Part shown: one piece after another, positions 55,143 through 63,793 of the stretch
Numbering within the stretch: position 1 is the stretch's first letter
How the letters are laid out: each line of letters begins with the position of its first letter
Assembly: GCF_902459555.1 (NCBI RefSeq)
Contig: NZ_CABPSM010000018.1
Span: forward strand, 1-64,000
Direction: 5' to 3'
From: Pandoraea horticolens
GTDB taxonomy: Bacteria; Pseudomonadota; Gammaproteobacteria; Burkholderiales; Burkholderiaceae
Length of the DNA stretch: 64,000 nt
Position numbers and translations under genes: made by a program
The notes under the pieces: model-generated
Database searches by the model: none
Seen by the model: only the letters and a program-made list of their open reading frames with translations
What the model was told of the DNA's origin: nothing

Positions 55143-55285
55143 CGCCCGGCGTCTGTACGGCGGCGGGGCGGGAGGATGACGGCAAGCGCGTCGCCCGAAA
55201 ACGGGCAATCGCCGCCCGATTGTGCTATAAAAAAGAAAATCTATCGATTATGGTATTTCGATTAATTTACACAGGTTAGGACGAC

Positions 55286-56230
55286 ATGACCCTCACGGAA
55301 CTCAAGTACATCGTGGCGGTGGCGCGTGAACGCCATTTCGGTCGCGCGGCGGAAGCCTGTTTCGTCAGCCAGCCGACGCTCTCGGTGGCCATCAAGAAGC
55401 TCGAAGACGAGCTGAACGTACAGATTTTCGAGCGTGGCGCGGCAGAAGTGAGCGTGACGCCGCTCGGCGAGCAGATCGTGGCGCAAGCGCAGCGCGTGCT
55501 CGAGCAGACCATCGCCATCAAGGAAATTGCCAAGCAGGGCCGCGATCCGCTCGCCGGCCCGCTGCGTCTTGGTGTGATCTACACGATCGGACCGTATCTG
55601 CTGCCGGCGCTCGTCAAGGAGATGATCGAGACCACGGCGCAGATGCCGCTCATGCTGCAAGAGAACTACACGCTCAAGCTCATCGAATTGCTCAAGCAGG
55701 GCGAAATCGATGCGGCGATCATGGCGCTGCCGTTCCCGGAGAGCGGCCTGATGGTGCGTCCGCTTTACGATGAGCCGTTCGTGGTGGCGCTGCCGCGCTC
55801 GCATCCGTGGGCCGACCGTTCGGAGATCGACGCCGGCGACCTGAAGCAGGAGACGATGTTGCTGCTCGGCAGCGGACATTGCTTCCGCGATCACGTGCTG
55901 GGTGTGTGCCCGGAACTGATGCGCTTCTCGCAGAATGCCGACGGCATCCAGAAGACGTTCGAGGGCTCCTCGCTCGAGACGATTCGTCATATGGTCGCGA
56001 GCGGCGTCGGCATCACCGTGCTGCCGAAGACATCGGTACCCGATATGCAAGCGCCCGACAGCTTGCTGCGCTATGTGCCGTTCTCGGCGCCGGTGCCCGA
56101 CCGTCGCGTCGTGCTGGCGTGGCGCAAGAGCTTCACGCGTCTGCCGGCCATCGACGCCGTGGCGCAGGCCATTGCCCGGTGCCATCTGCCAGGCGTGATT
56201 CCGCTCGACCTGCCCGCAACATCGAACTGA
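55286..56230 (+). CDS. oxyR: Hydrogen peroxide-inducible regulator OxyR
   Basis: 314-residue LysR-type regulator. The N-terminal HTH (MTLTELKYIVAVARERHFGR; FVSQPTLSVAIKKLEDEL) and the redox-sensing cysteines at positions 199 and 208 (GSGHCFRDHVLGVC) identify OxyR rather than another LysR protein. It activates catalase and other peroxide-defence genes; katA lies directly downstream. An AT-rich region at 55221-55268 contains likely promoter and regulator elements, including CGATTAATT, which also occurs before katA. Confidence 0.95.
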   Translation: MTLTELKYIVAVARERHFGRAAEACFVSQPTLSVAIKKLEDELNVQIFERGAAEVSVTPLGEQIVAQAQRVLEQTIAIKEIAKQGRDPLAGPLRLGVIYTIGPYLLPALVKEMIETTAQMPLMLQENYTLKLIELLKQGEIDAAIMALPFPESGLMVRPLYDEPFVVALPRSHPWADRSEIDAGDLKQETMLLLGSGHCFRDHVLGVCPELMRFSQNADGIQKTFEGSSLETIRHMVASGVGITVLPKTSVPDMQAPDSLLRYVPFSAPVPDRRVVLAWRKSFTRLPAIDAVAQAIARCHLPGVIPLDLPATSN

Positions 56231-56281
56231 TGTCGCACTGACGCACCGGGGCGCACTCGTCCCGATACCCCCAAAACCGCC

Positions 56282-56318
56282 ATACGCCGCTGCCTCGTGC
56301 CGCGGCGTATTGCTTTTG
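56282..56318 (+). terminator. Rho-independent terminator of oxyR
   Basis: ATACGCCGC, eleven-base loop, GCGGCGTAT, then TGCTTTT. Confidence 0.8.
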
Positions 56319-56337
56319 TCTATCACATATATAAAAA

Positions 56338-56373
56338 CGATTAATTCGACGATTCTAATAAAAATAATTAATC
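56338..56373. promoter_or_regulatory. AT-rich katA promoter region with inverted repeat
   Basis: GATTAAT (56339-56345) and ATTAATC (56367-56373) are an inverted pair 21 bases apart in an AT-rich tract. The start of the tract shares CGATTAATT with the oxyR promoter. It is a candidate OxyR-bound region for katA; the classic four-part ATAG spacing is not clear by eye. Confidence 0.45.
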
Positions 56374-56468
56374 TGGTGTCGCGCGTTTGAAACCGGTACC
56401 ACCCGAGATGCCGGGCTGCCAGACGCCGATCGCTGCCCCTGCAGCAAGACGCATTCGAGGTGCCGACG

Positions 56469-56552
56469 ATGACCCAACTGAAGGCCTATTTGCACGACAT
56501 CGAAACCACGCTGGAACGAATACTCGCCGACTTCGCGCTCATGAGCGCTTGA
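56469..56552 (+). CDS. Candidate 27-residue upstream peptide of katA
   Basis: An open frame of 27 codons, beginning [19 protein letters not shown], that lies in the katA leader about 40 bp before the katA start. A GAGGTG ribosome site is seven bases before its ATG. The sequence is consistent with one amphipathic helix with acidic and leucine faces. It is in a different frame from katA. It could be a leader peptide, a small functional protein, or chance. No known family. Confidence 0.45.
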   Translation: MTQLKAYLHDIETTLERILADFALMSA

Positions 56553-56593
56553 GTCTCGCGAGATTGCACGATCAGGAAACAGGAGAGCGTCAC

Positions 56594-58042
56594 ATGTCAG
56601 ATACGAAAAAACTCACCACCGCCGCCGGTGCACCGGTGCCCGACAACCAGAACACGATGACGGCCGGACCCCGCGGTCCGGCATTGCTGCAAGACGTGTG
56701 GTTCCTCGAGAAGCTCGCACACTTCGACCGCGAGGTCATTCCCGAGCGTCGTGTCCACGCGAAGGGCTCGGGCGCATTCGGCAAGCTCACCATCACGCAT
56801 GACATTACGAAGTTCAGCCGCGCCCGTGTGTTCGAGGCGATTGGCAAGGAAACGCCCGTCTTCCTGCGTTTCTCGACGGTGGCGGGCGAGCGCGGTGCGG
56901 CCGACGCCGAGCGCGATGTGCGCGGCTTCGCGATGAAGTTCTACACCGACGAGGGCAACTGGGATCTCGTGGGCAACAATACGCCCGTGTTCTTCGTGCG
57001 CGATCCGCTCAAGTTCCCCGACTTCATCCATACGCAGAAACGCGATCCGAAGACCAACCTGCGCAACCCGACGGCCGCGTGGGACTTCTGGTCGCGTCAT
57101 CCCGAGTCGCTCCATCAGGTGACGATTCTCATGAGCGATCGCGGCTTGCCGGCGAACTATCGCCAGCAGCACGGCTTCGGTTCGCATACGTTCAGCTTCA
57201 TCAACGCCGCCAACGAGCGCTTCTGGGTGAAGTTCCATTTCAAGTCGATGCAAGGTGTCGAGAACCTGACGAACGCTCAGGCGGCGGAAGTGGTTGCAGG
57301 CGATCGCGAGAGTGCGCAGCGTGATCTGTTCGCCTCGATCGAGGCCGGCAACTTCCCGCGCTGGCGTATGCAGGTGCAGGTGATGCCTGAGGCAGACGCT
57401 GCGACCTATCGTATCAACCCGTTCGATCTGACGAAGGTGTGGCCGCATGCGGATTACCCGCTCATCGACGTCGGTGTGCTGGAACTCAATCGCAACCCGG
57501 AGAACTACTTTGCCGAAGTCGAGCAAGCGGCGTTCAATCCGGCTAACGTCGTGCCGGGCATCGGCTTCTCGCCGGACCGCATGTTGCAGGGGCGTCTGTT
57601 CTCGTATGGCGACACGCAGCGCTATCGCCTGGGTGTGAATCACAGCGCGATCCCGGTCAATGCGCCGAAGTGCCCGTTCCACAACAGCTTCCATCGCGAT
57701 GGGGCGATGCGTGTGGACGGCAATCTGGGCAGCACACCGAACTACGAACCGAATCGCTACGGCGCGTTTGCCGAGCAGCCGGCGTTCCGCGAGCCCCCGC
57801 AAGCCGTGGGCGCCGTGGCCGATCGCTTCGACCATCGCGAGGACGACGATTACTACTCGCAGCCGCGCGCGTTGTTCAATCTGTTCGACGATGCGCAGAA
57901 GTCGCGCCTGTTCGGCAATATTGCCGCCGCCATGCAGGGCGTGCCGGACGATGTGGCCGTGCGTCAGATCGGTCACTTCGCCAAGATCGATCCGGCGTAC
58001 GCGCAAGGGGTCATCGCCGCACGTGAGGCGTTGGCGAAGTAA
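56594..58042 (+). CDS. katA: Monofunctional haem catalase KatA
   Basis: 482-residue clade-3 catalase. The catalytic histidine lies in [15 protein letters not shown], the asparagine in [15 protein letters not shown] and the proximal haem tyrosine in [12 protein letters not shown]. Small-subunit length matches bacterial clade 3 (about 480-490). AGGAGAG precedes the ATG. It follows oxyR after 363 bp containing a terminator, an AT-rich promoter and a short upstream frame, so it is a separate unit probably under OxyR control. It removes H2O2 in the cytoplasm. Confidence 0.96.
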   Translation: MSDTKKLTTAAGAPVPDNQNTMTAGPRGPALLQDVWFLEKLAHFDREVIPERRVHAKGSGAFGKLTITHDITKFSRARVFEAIGKETPVFLRFSTVAGERGAADAERDVRGFAMKFYTDEGNWDLVGNNTPVFFVRDPLKFPDFIHTQKRDPKTNLRNPTAAWDFWSRHPESLHQVTILMSDRGLPANYRQQHGFGSHTFSFINAANERFWVKFHFKSMQGVENLTNAQAAEVVAGDRESAQRDLFASIEAGNFPRWRMQVQVMPEADAATYRINPFDLTKVWPHADYPLIDVGVLELNRNPENYFAEVEQAAFNPANVVPGIGFSPDRMLQGRLFSYGDTQRYRLGVNHSAIPVNAPKCPFHNSFHRDGAMRVDGNLGSTPNYEPNRYGAFAEQPAFREPPQAVGAVADRFDHREDDDYYSQPRALFNLFDDAQKSRLFGNIAAAMQGVPDDVAVRQIGHFAKIDPAYAQGVIAAREALAK

Positions 58043-58163
58043 CACAACGGCGTCGCGTGACGGCTCAATAGCGCTGGAGCAAGACGCTCAGTCAGACGGC
58101 GGGGGCGGGTGGCACCGTTCCCGTGCCGCCATTGCTGCTGGCGCCGGTGGTTCGTGGGAGGCG

Positions 58164-58844
58164 TCAGACAGACGGCCAGAAGGCACGTATCGCCGCGATG
58201 CCGTAGGCCCCGGCATGGCGAGCGCTCGTCAACATGTCGGCGCGCATGCCGCCAAGAGCGAAGACCGGCAGCGACGTCTGTGCGGCGAATGCGGTGAACG
58301 CGGGCCAGCCGAGCGGTGTGGCGTCGGGATGCGTCGCCGTGGCGAGCACCGGCGACAGCGTTACGAAGTCGAGTCCCAGACGCGTGGCGTGCGCGAGTTG
58401 CGCGGCGTCGTGGCAGGCGGCGCTCACGAGCTTCCAGCCCGCCGGACGCTCGTGGCAGGCCATGAGCCGCGCGCTGGTCAGGTGCCAGCCGTCCGCCTGC
58501 GGCATAGTGCCGGCATGCACGCCGTTCATGGCGTCTAGCCAGAGATCCACGACGTCGTGCGGCGGATTGAGGATGAGTTGCGCGCCAGCAGCATGCGTCA
58601 ACGCCAACGCACTCTCTGCCAGGGCACGATAGCCGTCTGCATCGAGCGACCGATTGCGAAGCTGCACTAGACGCGTGCCGCGCGCGAGCGCTTGCGCGAG
58701 CTGCGAGGCAAACATGGCGATCTGTGTGCGCGATGCAATGTCGGGCGTCACCAGAAGCTGGCGGGGCAGGGGTATCTGAGCAGGGGGCGAGGCATCGTTC
58801 GCAACGGCGCTCGCGCATGACATTCCGGCGGGATGGGTGGGCAT
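58164..58844 (-). CDS. Thiamine phosphate synthase-like (ThiE/TenI-type) protein
   Basis: About 226-residue TIM-barrel protein with ThiE-like segments: LVQLRNRSLDADGYRALAES, GVHAGTMPQADGWHLTSARL and the C-terminal LDFVTLSPVLATATHPDATP followed by PVFALGGM. This pattern matches the ThiE-like half of the proteins in beta/gamma-proteobacteria in which MutT (NUDIX) is fused to a thiamine phosphate synthase-like domain. Here the NUDIX half is absent. The arginine/lysine sites of true ThiE are not all evident, so activity is uncertain. Starts at 58844 or 58823 are possible. Confidence 0.7.
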   Translation of the reverse strand: MPTHPAGMSCASAVANDASPPAQIPLPRQLLVTPDIASRTQIAMFASQLAQALARGTRLVQLRNRSLDADGYRALAESALALTHAAGAQLILNPPHDVVDLWLDAMNGVHAGTMPQADGWHLTSARLMACHERPAGWKLVSAACHDAAQLAHATRLGLDFVTLSPVLATATHPDATPLGWPAFTAFAAQTSLPVFALGGMRADMLTSARHAGAYGIAAIRAFWPSV

Positions 58845-58970
58845 CGACAGGCGGTAGGCGGAGTCTGCTGAATTCGCAGTAGCGGCAAGTATGCGCGCAG
58901 TGTAACCGGAATGCCGGGACGAACATCTCGAGGAAAGTACGGAGGCGGCACGCCTGCCTTTCCACGTATG

Positions 58971-58999
58971 CATATCTCGCCTCTATCAGGCGAGATATG
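58971..58999. repeat. 29-bp inverted repeat between divergent genes
   Basis: CATATCTCGCCT (58971-58982), five bases CTATC, AGGCGAGATATG (58988-58999), perfect 12-bp arms. It lies in the spacer between the ThiE-like gene (reverse) and the YdcF-like gene (forward), about 50 bp before the latter. It could be a dimer-binding operator or an mRNA stem; there is no T run, so it is not a terminator. Confidence 0.8.
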
Positions 59000-59047
59000 C
59001 CATAGAGAAAGGGTGCACTTCATAGTGCAGTCCAGTACACTCGCCGG

Positions 59048-59836
59048 ATGCCTTCCGCTTGGCTTGTCCGCAACCTCCTCGTCAGTCTGTTCCTGCCACC
59101 GGTCAATGTGTTGGTGCTTGCAGGGCTTGCGCTCATCGTCTGGCGGCGCTGGCCGCGCGTTGGCAAGATACTGGCGGTCGCTGCCGTGCTGGCGCTTTGG
59201 GTGCAGGCGATGCCCTGGTTCGGCCGGCAACTGGCCTATCCGCTAGAGGTGGGGACTACGATCGATCTCAAGGCGCTCGATGCTGCGCGTCAGGCGCCCG
59301 ACGCTACGGCGAAGCTGCCGCAAGCCGTAGTGATCCTCGGCGGTGGGGCGAGCCTTCACGCGCCGGAATTCGGCCGCGCAAATGGCGCCGATGCCAACGA
59401 TGCCACACTGGCCCGCGTGCGCTATGGCGTGTTTCTCGCACGCCGGGCGCAGTTGCCGGTGCTTGTCTCGGGCGGCAGTCCGACGGGCGAAGCTGTCGAG
59501 GCGCACGTCATGGCGCAGATTGCGACGGAAGAGTTCGGTGTACCCGTGCGCTGGATAGAAGCGCAATCATTGAACACGGCGCAAAACGCCGCTTTTAGCG
59601 CGAATATGCTGACTAACGCCGGCGTGTCGCGCATCTATCTGGTCACGAGCACATGGCATATGCGCCGTGCTCGCGACCAGTTCGAACGTGCCGGACTCAC
59701 GGTGGTACCCGCACCGTGCTGCAACGCGAACGCGTTCGAGCCGGATATCGTGCCAGGCTGGTGGCCGACCGTTAGCGGCCTGCGCACCACGCATCAGGCG
59801 TTGCGCGAATGGATGGGCCTGGCGGTGGGGCACTGA
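59048..59836 (+). CDS. YdcF/ElyC-family (DUF218) envelope protein
   Basis: 262-residue protein with two N-terminal membrane helices (LLVSLFLPPVNVLVLAGLAL and ILAVAAVLALWVQAMPW) and a DUF218 domain: AVVILGGGASLHAPEF, ARRAQLPVLVSGGSPTGEAV, the ALN-type motif QSLNTAQNAAFSANML and RIYLVTSTWHMRRARDQFER. ElyC/YdcF proteins take part in envelope polysaccharide or lipid-carrier metabolism. Function here unproven. Confidence 0.85.
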   Translation: MPSAWLVRNLLVSLFLPPVNVLVLAGLALIVWRRWPRVGKILAVAAVLALWVQAMPWFGRQLAYPLEVGTTIDLKALDAARQAPDATAKLPQAVVILGGGASLHAPEFGRANGADANDATLARVRYGVFLARRAQLPVLVSGGSPTGEAVEAHVMAQIATEEFGVPVRWIEAQSLNTAQNAAFSANMLTNAGVSRIYLVTSTWHMRRARDQFERAGLTVVPAPCCNANAFEPDIVPGWWPTVSGLRTTHQALREWMGLAVGH

Positions 59837-59954
59837 CCCGCGCGGTATCCGCAAAATGTCACGAAGCGCCGGCATCGTAGACACCAAGATGGATTGTCCG
59901 GAGCCCCGCGTTGGCGAGGCTTCCTGAATTGCCAACCCTAAATGAGAGAGACGT

Positions 59955-60362
59955 ATGAAGACGAAAGCAGTTCTGAGCGTTGAAGACGTGCAGAAGATCA
60001 ACGCTGCCGCCGTGGCCGAAGCTACCGCTAACGGCTGGAACGTATGCATCACGATCGTCGATGACGGCGGCCATGCCCTGTCGTTGCATCGTATGGACGG
60101 CGCAGCCCCCAGCACCGCCATGATGTCGCTGGGCAAAGCGCAGACCTCGGCGGTCGGCCGTCGTGAAAGCGGTGCGTTCGAGGAAATGATCAATGGCGGG
60201 CGCTTTGCGTTCCTGAGCGCGCCGAACACCGCGATGCTCGAGGGCGGCGTGCCGATCATCGTCGATGGCAACGTCATTGGTGCGGTCGGGGTGTCGGGTG
60301 TGAAGTCGGCGCAAGACGCACAGATCGCACGCGCGGGCATTGCGGCCGTGACCGGCGCCTGA
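59955..60362 (+). CDS. GlcG/HbpS-family haem-binding-like protein
   Basis: 135-residue cytosolic protein of the DUF336 (GlcG/HbpS) fold: LSVEDVQKINAAAVAEATAN, VCITIVDDGGHALSLHRMDG, then GGVPIIVDGNVIGAVGVSGV. Members bind haem or cobalamin, or act with glycolate-type operons. GAGAGAGAC precedes the ATG. It is near hemP but on the other strand, so a haem link is suggestive only. Confidence 0.85.
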   Translation: MKTKAVLSVEDVQKINAAAVAEATANGWNVCITIVDDGGHALSLHRMDGAAPSTAMMSLGKAQTSAVGRRESGAFEEMINGGRFAFLSAPNTAMLEGGVPIIVDGNVIGAVGVSGVKSAQDAQIARAGIAAVTGA

Positions 60363-60377
60363 TCCTCGTACCAAAAG

Positions 60378-60404
60378 AAAAAACCCCGTCCGGGAAGGAC
60401 GGGG
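60378..60404 (-). terminator. Reverse-strand rho-independent terminator
   Basis: On the reverse strand CCCCGTCC, five-base loop, GGACGGGG, then a run of T. The nearest upstream coding gene on this strand is hemP, 270 bases away, so the transcript would carry a long 3' untranslated end. Confidence 0.82.
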
Positions 60405-60677
60405 CAAAGGCTTGTCAGGCCGGATGGCCCCACCTGAGGCTTGGCAGGCTGGGCCAGAGGAGAACATCAATGAAACCCGAGTGGATGGACAAAAAAAGCG
60501 GCTTGGCTGGCGTGCAACGCAGGTAGAGAGGGGCTTGCCGTAACTACATGGGATCGCGTTGCATTCGCTGGCTACTGCCAAACACCTCTTAGGCGAGGTG
60601 GTCCCCACAAAACTCGGTGAAGGCGACGGCACGGTCGTGGTCATGCCGCCGCCAAAATTCGTAACAACTCCGGCGTC
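60405..60677. other. Non-coding stretch downstream of hemP (possible 3' UTR RNA)
   Basis: About 270 bp without a gene between hemP and the reverse terminator. It contains a stem CACCTC-six bases-GAGGTG at 60583-60600. Nothing else recognisable. Confidence 0.4.
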
Positions 60678-60929
60678 TTACTTCGTCAGAATCAACTTGC
60701 CATAACGCGTGGCGCGCAACTGATATGTCTGTCCGTTGTGCAGGATATTCACGCATTGCGTGCCTTGCAGCAGGTGATCGCTGGTCAGCACCCGGCCCGT
60801 GACGTGGCTGGCCGGCTTTTCTGCCGCCGGGCTAGCCACTTGCGTGCGCGATACCGACAAGGTGCGGCGCGCCGCCGTAGCGGGCTGGGTCTGTCGGGCA
60901 GTGGGGGGGCTTGCGCTCATCTCGCTCAT
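60678..60929 (-). CDS. hemP: Hemin uptake protein HemP
   Basis: 83-residue protein. The C-terminal 45 residues carry the HemP domain: VLTSDHLLQGTQCVNILHNG followed by QTYQLRATRYGKLILTK. The N-terminal half is disordered and serine/alanine/threonine-rich. In Burkholderiaceae HemP (HmuP) acts as a positive regulator of haem receptor expression. A Fur box lies 30-50 bp upstream, so it is iron-repressed. No haem receptor gene is in the window; exbD-exbB lie about 2.4 kb away on the same strand. Confidence 0.9.
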   Translation of the reverse strand: MSEMSASPPTARQTQPATAARRTLSVSRTQVASPAAEKPASHVTGRVLTSDHLLQGTQCVNILHNGQTYQLRATRYGKLILTK

Positions 60930-60957
60930 CCGTGTGGCTGACTGTGAGATGAATATT

Positions 60958-60978
60958 AAATGAGAATCATTCCCATTT
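60958..60978 (-). promoter_or_regulatory. Fur box upstream of hemP
   Basis: AAATGAGAATCATTCCCATT matches most of the Fur consensus GATAATGATAATCATTATC and is set in AT-rich promoter DNA just before hemP. Iron-dependent repression is the known role for this gene family. Confidence 0.85.
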
Positions 60979-61030
60979 ATATTTAAATTTGACTATTGTC
61001 GTATTTCATCGAATAGACTCTGACTAAACG

Positions 61031-61071
61031 CCGCTTTGCCGGGCGGTGGATGTCACCGTCCGGCAAAGCGG
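61031..61071 (-). terminator. Large hairpin after the DUF1857 gene
   Basis: Two 18-base arms (61031-61048 and 61054-61071) are complementary except for one G-T pair, with a five-base loop. It sits just past the DUF1857 stop. The T tract is short (CGTTTAG), so termination may be partial. Confidence 0.65.
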
Positions 61072-61096
61072 CCTGCCTGAGGCGGCTTCCGGCTGT

Positions 61097-61567
61097 TCAG
61101 CCCAATGCACCCTGTTCGGCGAGCGCGCGGATCTGCCCGATGGTGTCGATGTCTGCCTCACGATAGGCGGATTTCACGAATTCGCTGTAACGCGTGTCGG
61201 CAGTGTCGGCGTCTTCCGGCAGCGTCGTGCTGTAGGTGAAGCGCACGAAGTAGTGCGTCGGTGTCGGCTCTTCGATACGCATCGTGAGGGTGCCGCCGGC
61301 ATGCTGTTCGGTGGCCGCCGTTTCATAGCGAACGGACTGCAGGGCATCGAAGACGACCCGGTCGTGCACCACGGCTTGCCCAAAGCGCAGCTCTCGGGTG
61401 AGCGTGTCTTCGGTGCGTTCGTGCACGATGCACTCATCGAGTCCCAGCACGAAAGATTCCGGCTGCTCGGCGCGCTGCACGAGGCCTCGCCAGAGTTGAT
61501 CGCGCGTGAGCGCGAAGGCCAGTGGATTCAGGAGGTCGTTGACCTCGATCAGGTGTTCGTACTGCAA
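61097..61567 (-). CDS. DUF1857 (SRPBCC/AtaL-like) protein
   Basis: 156-residue START/SRPBCC-fold protein: MQYEHLIEVNDLLNPLAFAL, TRDQLWRGLVQRAEQPESFV, LDECIVHERTEDTLTRELRF. The fold binds hydrophobic ligands; bacterial members of this DUF have no agreed function. The YRE...IGQIRALAEQG end is typical. Separated from osmC by about 70 bp on the same strand. Confidence 0.8.
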   Translation of the reverse strand: MQYEHLIEVNDLLNPLAFALTRDQLWRGLVQRAEQPESFVLGLDECIVHERTEDTLTRELRFGQAVVHDRVVFDALQSVRYETAATEQHAGGTLTMRIEEPTPTHYFVRFTYSTTLPEDADTADTRYSEFVKSAYREADIDTIGQIRALAEQGALG

Positions 61568-61636
61568 GAAGATTTCCCCTTCAATCGATGATGGCAGGCG
61601 TGTCGTGACGACATGCCTGCAACGCGCCGGATGTTG

Positions 61637-62047
61637 TTACTCGACCAATGTACTGTCGATGGCGATGGTGCCCGACAACACCTTGTGAATTGGGCACGCG
61701 TTGGCAATTTCCAAGAGGCGCTGACGTTGCTCCTCCGATAAATCACCCGCCAGTTCGATCTTGCGTGTGATCTGCGTTGTCCCGGCGGGCGGTTTGCCGT
61801 CAGGGTTCATCGCGAGCGTCACTTTCACATCCTTGAGCGGCCATTCCTTGCGACGTGCATACATCTGCAACGTAATCGACGTGCAAGCCCCGAGACTGGA
61901 CAGCAGCAACGCCGCCGGGACGGGCCCCAAATCCGCACCGCCGAGCGTTGCCGGCTCGTCGGCGCTCCATTCGTGCTTGCCGTCCGTGAGATGAGTGGTG
62001 AAACCTGCAGCGCCCAAATGGGCGGTGACAATCGCGTCTGAGGCCAT
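61637..62047 (-). CDS. OsmC-family peroxiredoxin-like protein
   Basis: 136-residue OsmC/Ohr-fold protein with the two redox cysteines in [17 protein letters not shown] and [12 protein letters not shown]. It reduces organic hydroperoxides or acts in stress protection. The start at 62047 is set by an AGGAG site; a longer frame to 62158 lacks support. Part of a reverse-strand row with pirin and DUF1857, with no clear shared promoter. Confidence 0.88.
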   Translation of the reverse strand: MASDAIVTAHLGAAGFTTHLTDGKHEWSADEPATLGGADLGPVPAALLLSSLGACTSITLQMYARRKEWPLKDVKVTLAMNPDGKPPAGTTQITRKIELAGDLSEEQRQRLLEIANACPIHKVLSGTIAIDSTLVE

Positions 62048-62205
62048 GGCAACTCCTGTAGGGGCTCGATGCACGTCATGAAACGTGTCGAGAGATGACA
62101 AAAACGGCCCGGCGAAGCCATTGGGCCACAACGCACTATGCGCGCCATTGTGACCCAATTCCGCCGAGCGGGTGCGAGCGGCGGGGGCTTCCCGCCGGCA
62201 CAGAT

Positions 62206-63102
62206 TCAGGCGGCGGAACCCGAGGCGGGAATGCGTCCCATCCGACCCGCCTGGAAGTCGAGAATGGCTTGACGGATTTCGCCTTCCGTATTCATGACGA
62301 ACGGGCCGTAACGTGCGACCGGCTCGCCCAGCGGCTTGCCTCCGATCAGCAGGAACGATAGCGGCTTGTCGCTATCGTTGCGCACCGTGACGCCTTCCCC
62401 CTCATTGCCGAAGACGACCATTTGATGGGTCTTCGCGAGCGAGGCATCGGCACCGAAATGCCCCTCACCGTCGATCACGTAGGCAAACACGTTGAAGTCC
62501 GCAGGCACCGGATGATCGAGCAAGGCTTGCGGTTGCAGCGTGAAGTGCTGATACAGGATCGGGGTGCGTGTCTCGATGGCGGCACGCGTGCCCAAGGCCT
62601 CGCCTGCAATCACGCGCACCGAGACCTTGCCGTCGTCGCTCGTCGCGCTCGGGATGCCTGCCGCAGGCAGTTCCTGATAACGCGGCGTCATCATCTTGTC
62701 GGTGCGCGGCAGGTTCACCCAGAGCTGAAAGCCATGCATCTCGCCGCCACGCTGCTGAAAGGCCTGCGATGGCATCTCCGAGTGAATGACGCCGGCACCT
62801 GCCGTCATCCACTGCACGTCGCCGGGCGTGAGCTTGCCTGCGTGGCCTTGCGAGTCACGATGCTCCATCTCGCCGGCGAGCAGGTACGTCACGGTCTCGA
62901 AGCCGCGGTGCGGGTGATCGGGTGCGCCCTTTGCGTCGCCGGGGACGACTTGCATCGGGCCCATCTCGTCGAGCAGCAGGAACGGATCGAAGTCCGCCAG
63001 CATGCGGGTCGGGAACGGACGATTGACGTGGAAACCGGCGCCTTCCTGCGTTTGCGCTGCCGTGAAGACGCGGGCGACCGGGCGAGCGTAGGGAGTGCTC
63101 AT
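62206..63102 (-). CDS. Pirin family protein
   Basis: 298-residue bicupin. The N-terminal cupin has the metal ligands in [20 protein letters not shown] and the EMEHRDSQG segment; the second cupin follows with [19 protein letters not shown]. Pirins act as quercetinase-like dioxygenases or redox-sensitive regulators. GGAG precedes the ATG at 63102. Confidence 0.9.
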   Translation of the reverse strand: MSTPYARPVARVFTAAQTQEGAGFHVNRPFPTRMLADFDPFLLLDEMGPMQVVPGDAKGAPDHPHRGFETVTYLLAGEMEHRDSQGHAGKLTPGDVQWMTAGAGVIHSEMPSQAFQQRGGEMHGFQLWVNLPRTDKMMTPRYQELPAAGIPSATSDDGKVSVRVIAGEALGTRAAIETRTPILYQHFTLQPQALLDHPVPADFNVFAYVIDGEGHFGADASLAKTHQMVVFGNEGEGVTVRNDSDKPLSFLLIGGKPLGEPVARYGPFVMNTEGEIRQAILDFQAGRMGRIPASGSAA

Positions 63103-63280
63103 GAGGGAATCTCCTGTGGGGACGGGGGCCGAGATGGCGTCTTGCGTCCAATGTCATGCCCAAACTATATCGGGGTAGATGGCATCGGGAGTAGCCCATA
63201 ACACAGGAAGGATTGTTACCCGATTGGAACAATAGCGGGAAAACGCAGGTGAGTCGCGCGATTCGCGAATCTCAGGGACG

Positions 63281-63307
63281 AAAAAAAACGCGGTGACGAA
63301 CACCGCG
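63281..63307 (-). terminator. Rho-independent terminator of exbD
   Basis: Reverse strand CGCGGTG, five-base loop, CACCGCG, then eight T, about 34 bp after exbD. Confidence 0.9.
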
Positions 63308-63340
63308 CTTTCCCTTCTGCGACTCGTGGATCGGCCGGAC

Positions 63341-63766
63341 TTACCTGGCCGCCGGCTCGGTCACGAAACCGAGTTTGGTCACCCCTGCCGTCTGTGCTTC
63401 CGAGAGCACCTTGGCAACGCTCTCGTAACGCACGTTCTTGTCGGCGAACAGATGCAGTTCCGGTTGCGGCTGCGCTGCGGCGGCTTGCGCCAGACGCGCC
63501 TTGAGCGTGGCGTCGTCGACGGCCTGTTTGTCCCAGAAGACGGTGCCGTCGGCCTGGATCGACAGGTCGACCTTGGCCGGCTTGGTGTCTTCCGGCTGGC
63601 TGCTTGCCTGCGGCAGGTCGAGCTTGACCGAGTGATTGAGCACCGGCAGCGTCACGATGAAGATGATCAGCAACACCAGCATGACGTCGACGAGCGGCGT
63701 CATGTTGATCTCGCTCATCATGGCGTCATCGGCACCGTCGTCGCTGCTGTATGAACCCATAGCCAT
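63341..63766 (-). CDS. exbD: Energy-transducing protein ExbD (TolR family)
   Basis: 141-residue protein with an N-terminal signal-anchor helix carrying the essential aspartate (MTPLVDVMLVLLIIFIVTLP) and a periplasmic domain (LSIQADGTVFWDKQAVDDAT). With ExbB it drives TonB using the proton gradient. It follows exbB by 27 bp. The nearby hemP suggests a haem/iron uptake setting, though no TonB or receptor gene is in view. Confidence 0.9.
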   Translation of the reverse strand: MAMGSYSSDDGADDAMMSEINMTPLVDVMLVLLIIFIVTLPVLNHSVKLDLPQASSQPEDTKPAKVDLSIQADGTVFWDKQAVDDATLKARLAQAAAAQPQPELHLFADKNVRYESVAKVLSEAQTAGVTKLGFVTEPAAR

Positions 63767-63793
63767 AGCGAACTCCTTCTTTTGCGCCGCCGC

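Noticed and set aside
52338-55208. 956-codon open frame on the reverse strand
   Set aside because: Arginine/histidine-rich shadow of recG and queA in high-GC DNA; the forward recG frame has all helicase motifs.
63260-63271. GATTCGCGAATC palindrome near the exbD terminator
   Set aside because: A 12-bp palindrome in a convergent, non-promoter position; too short and isolated to call a site.
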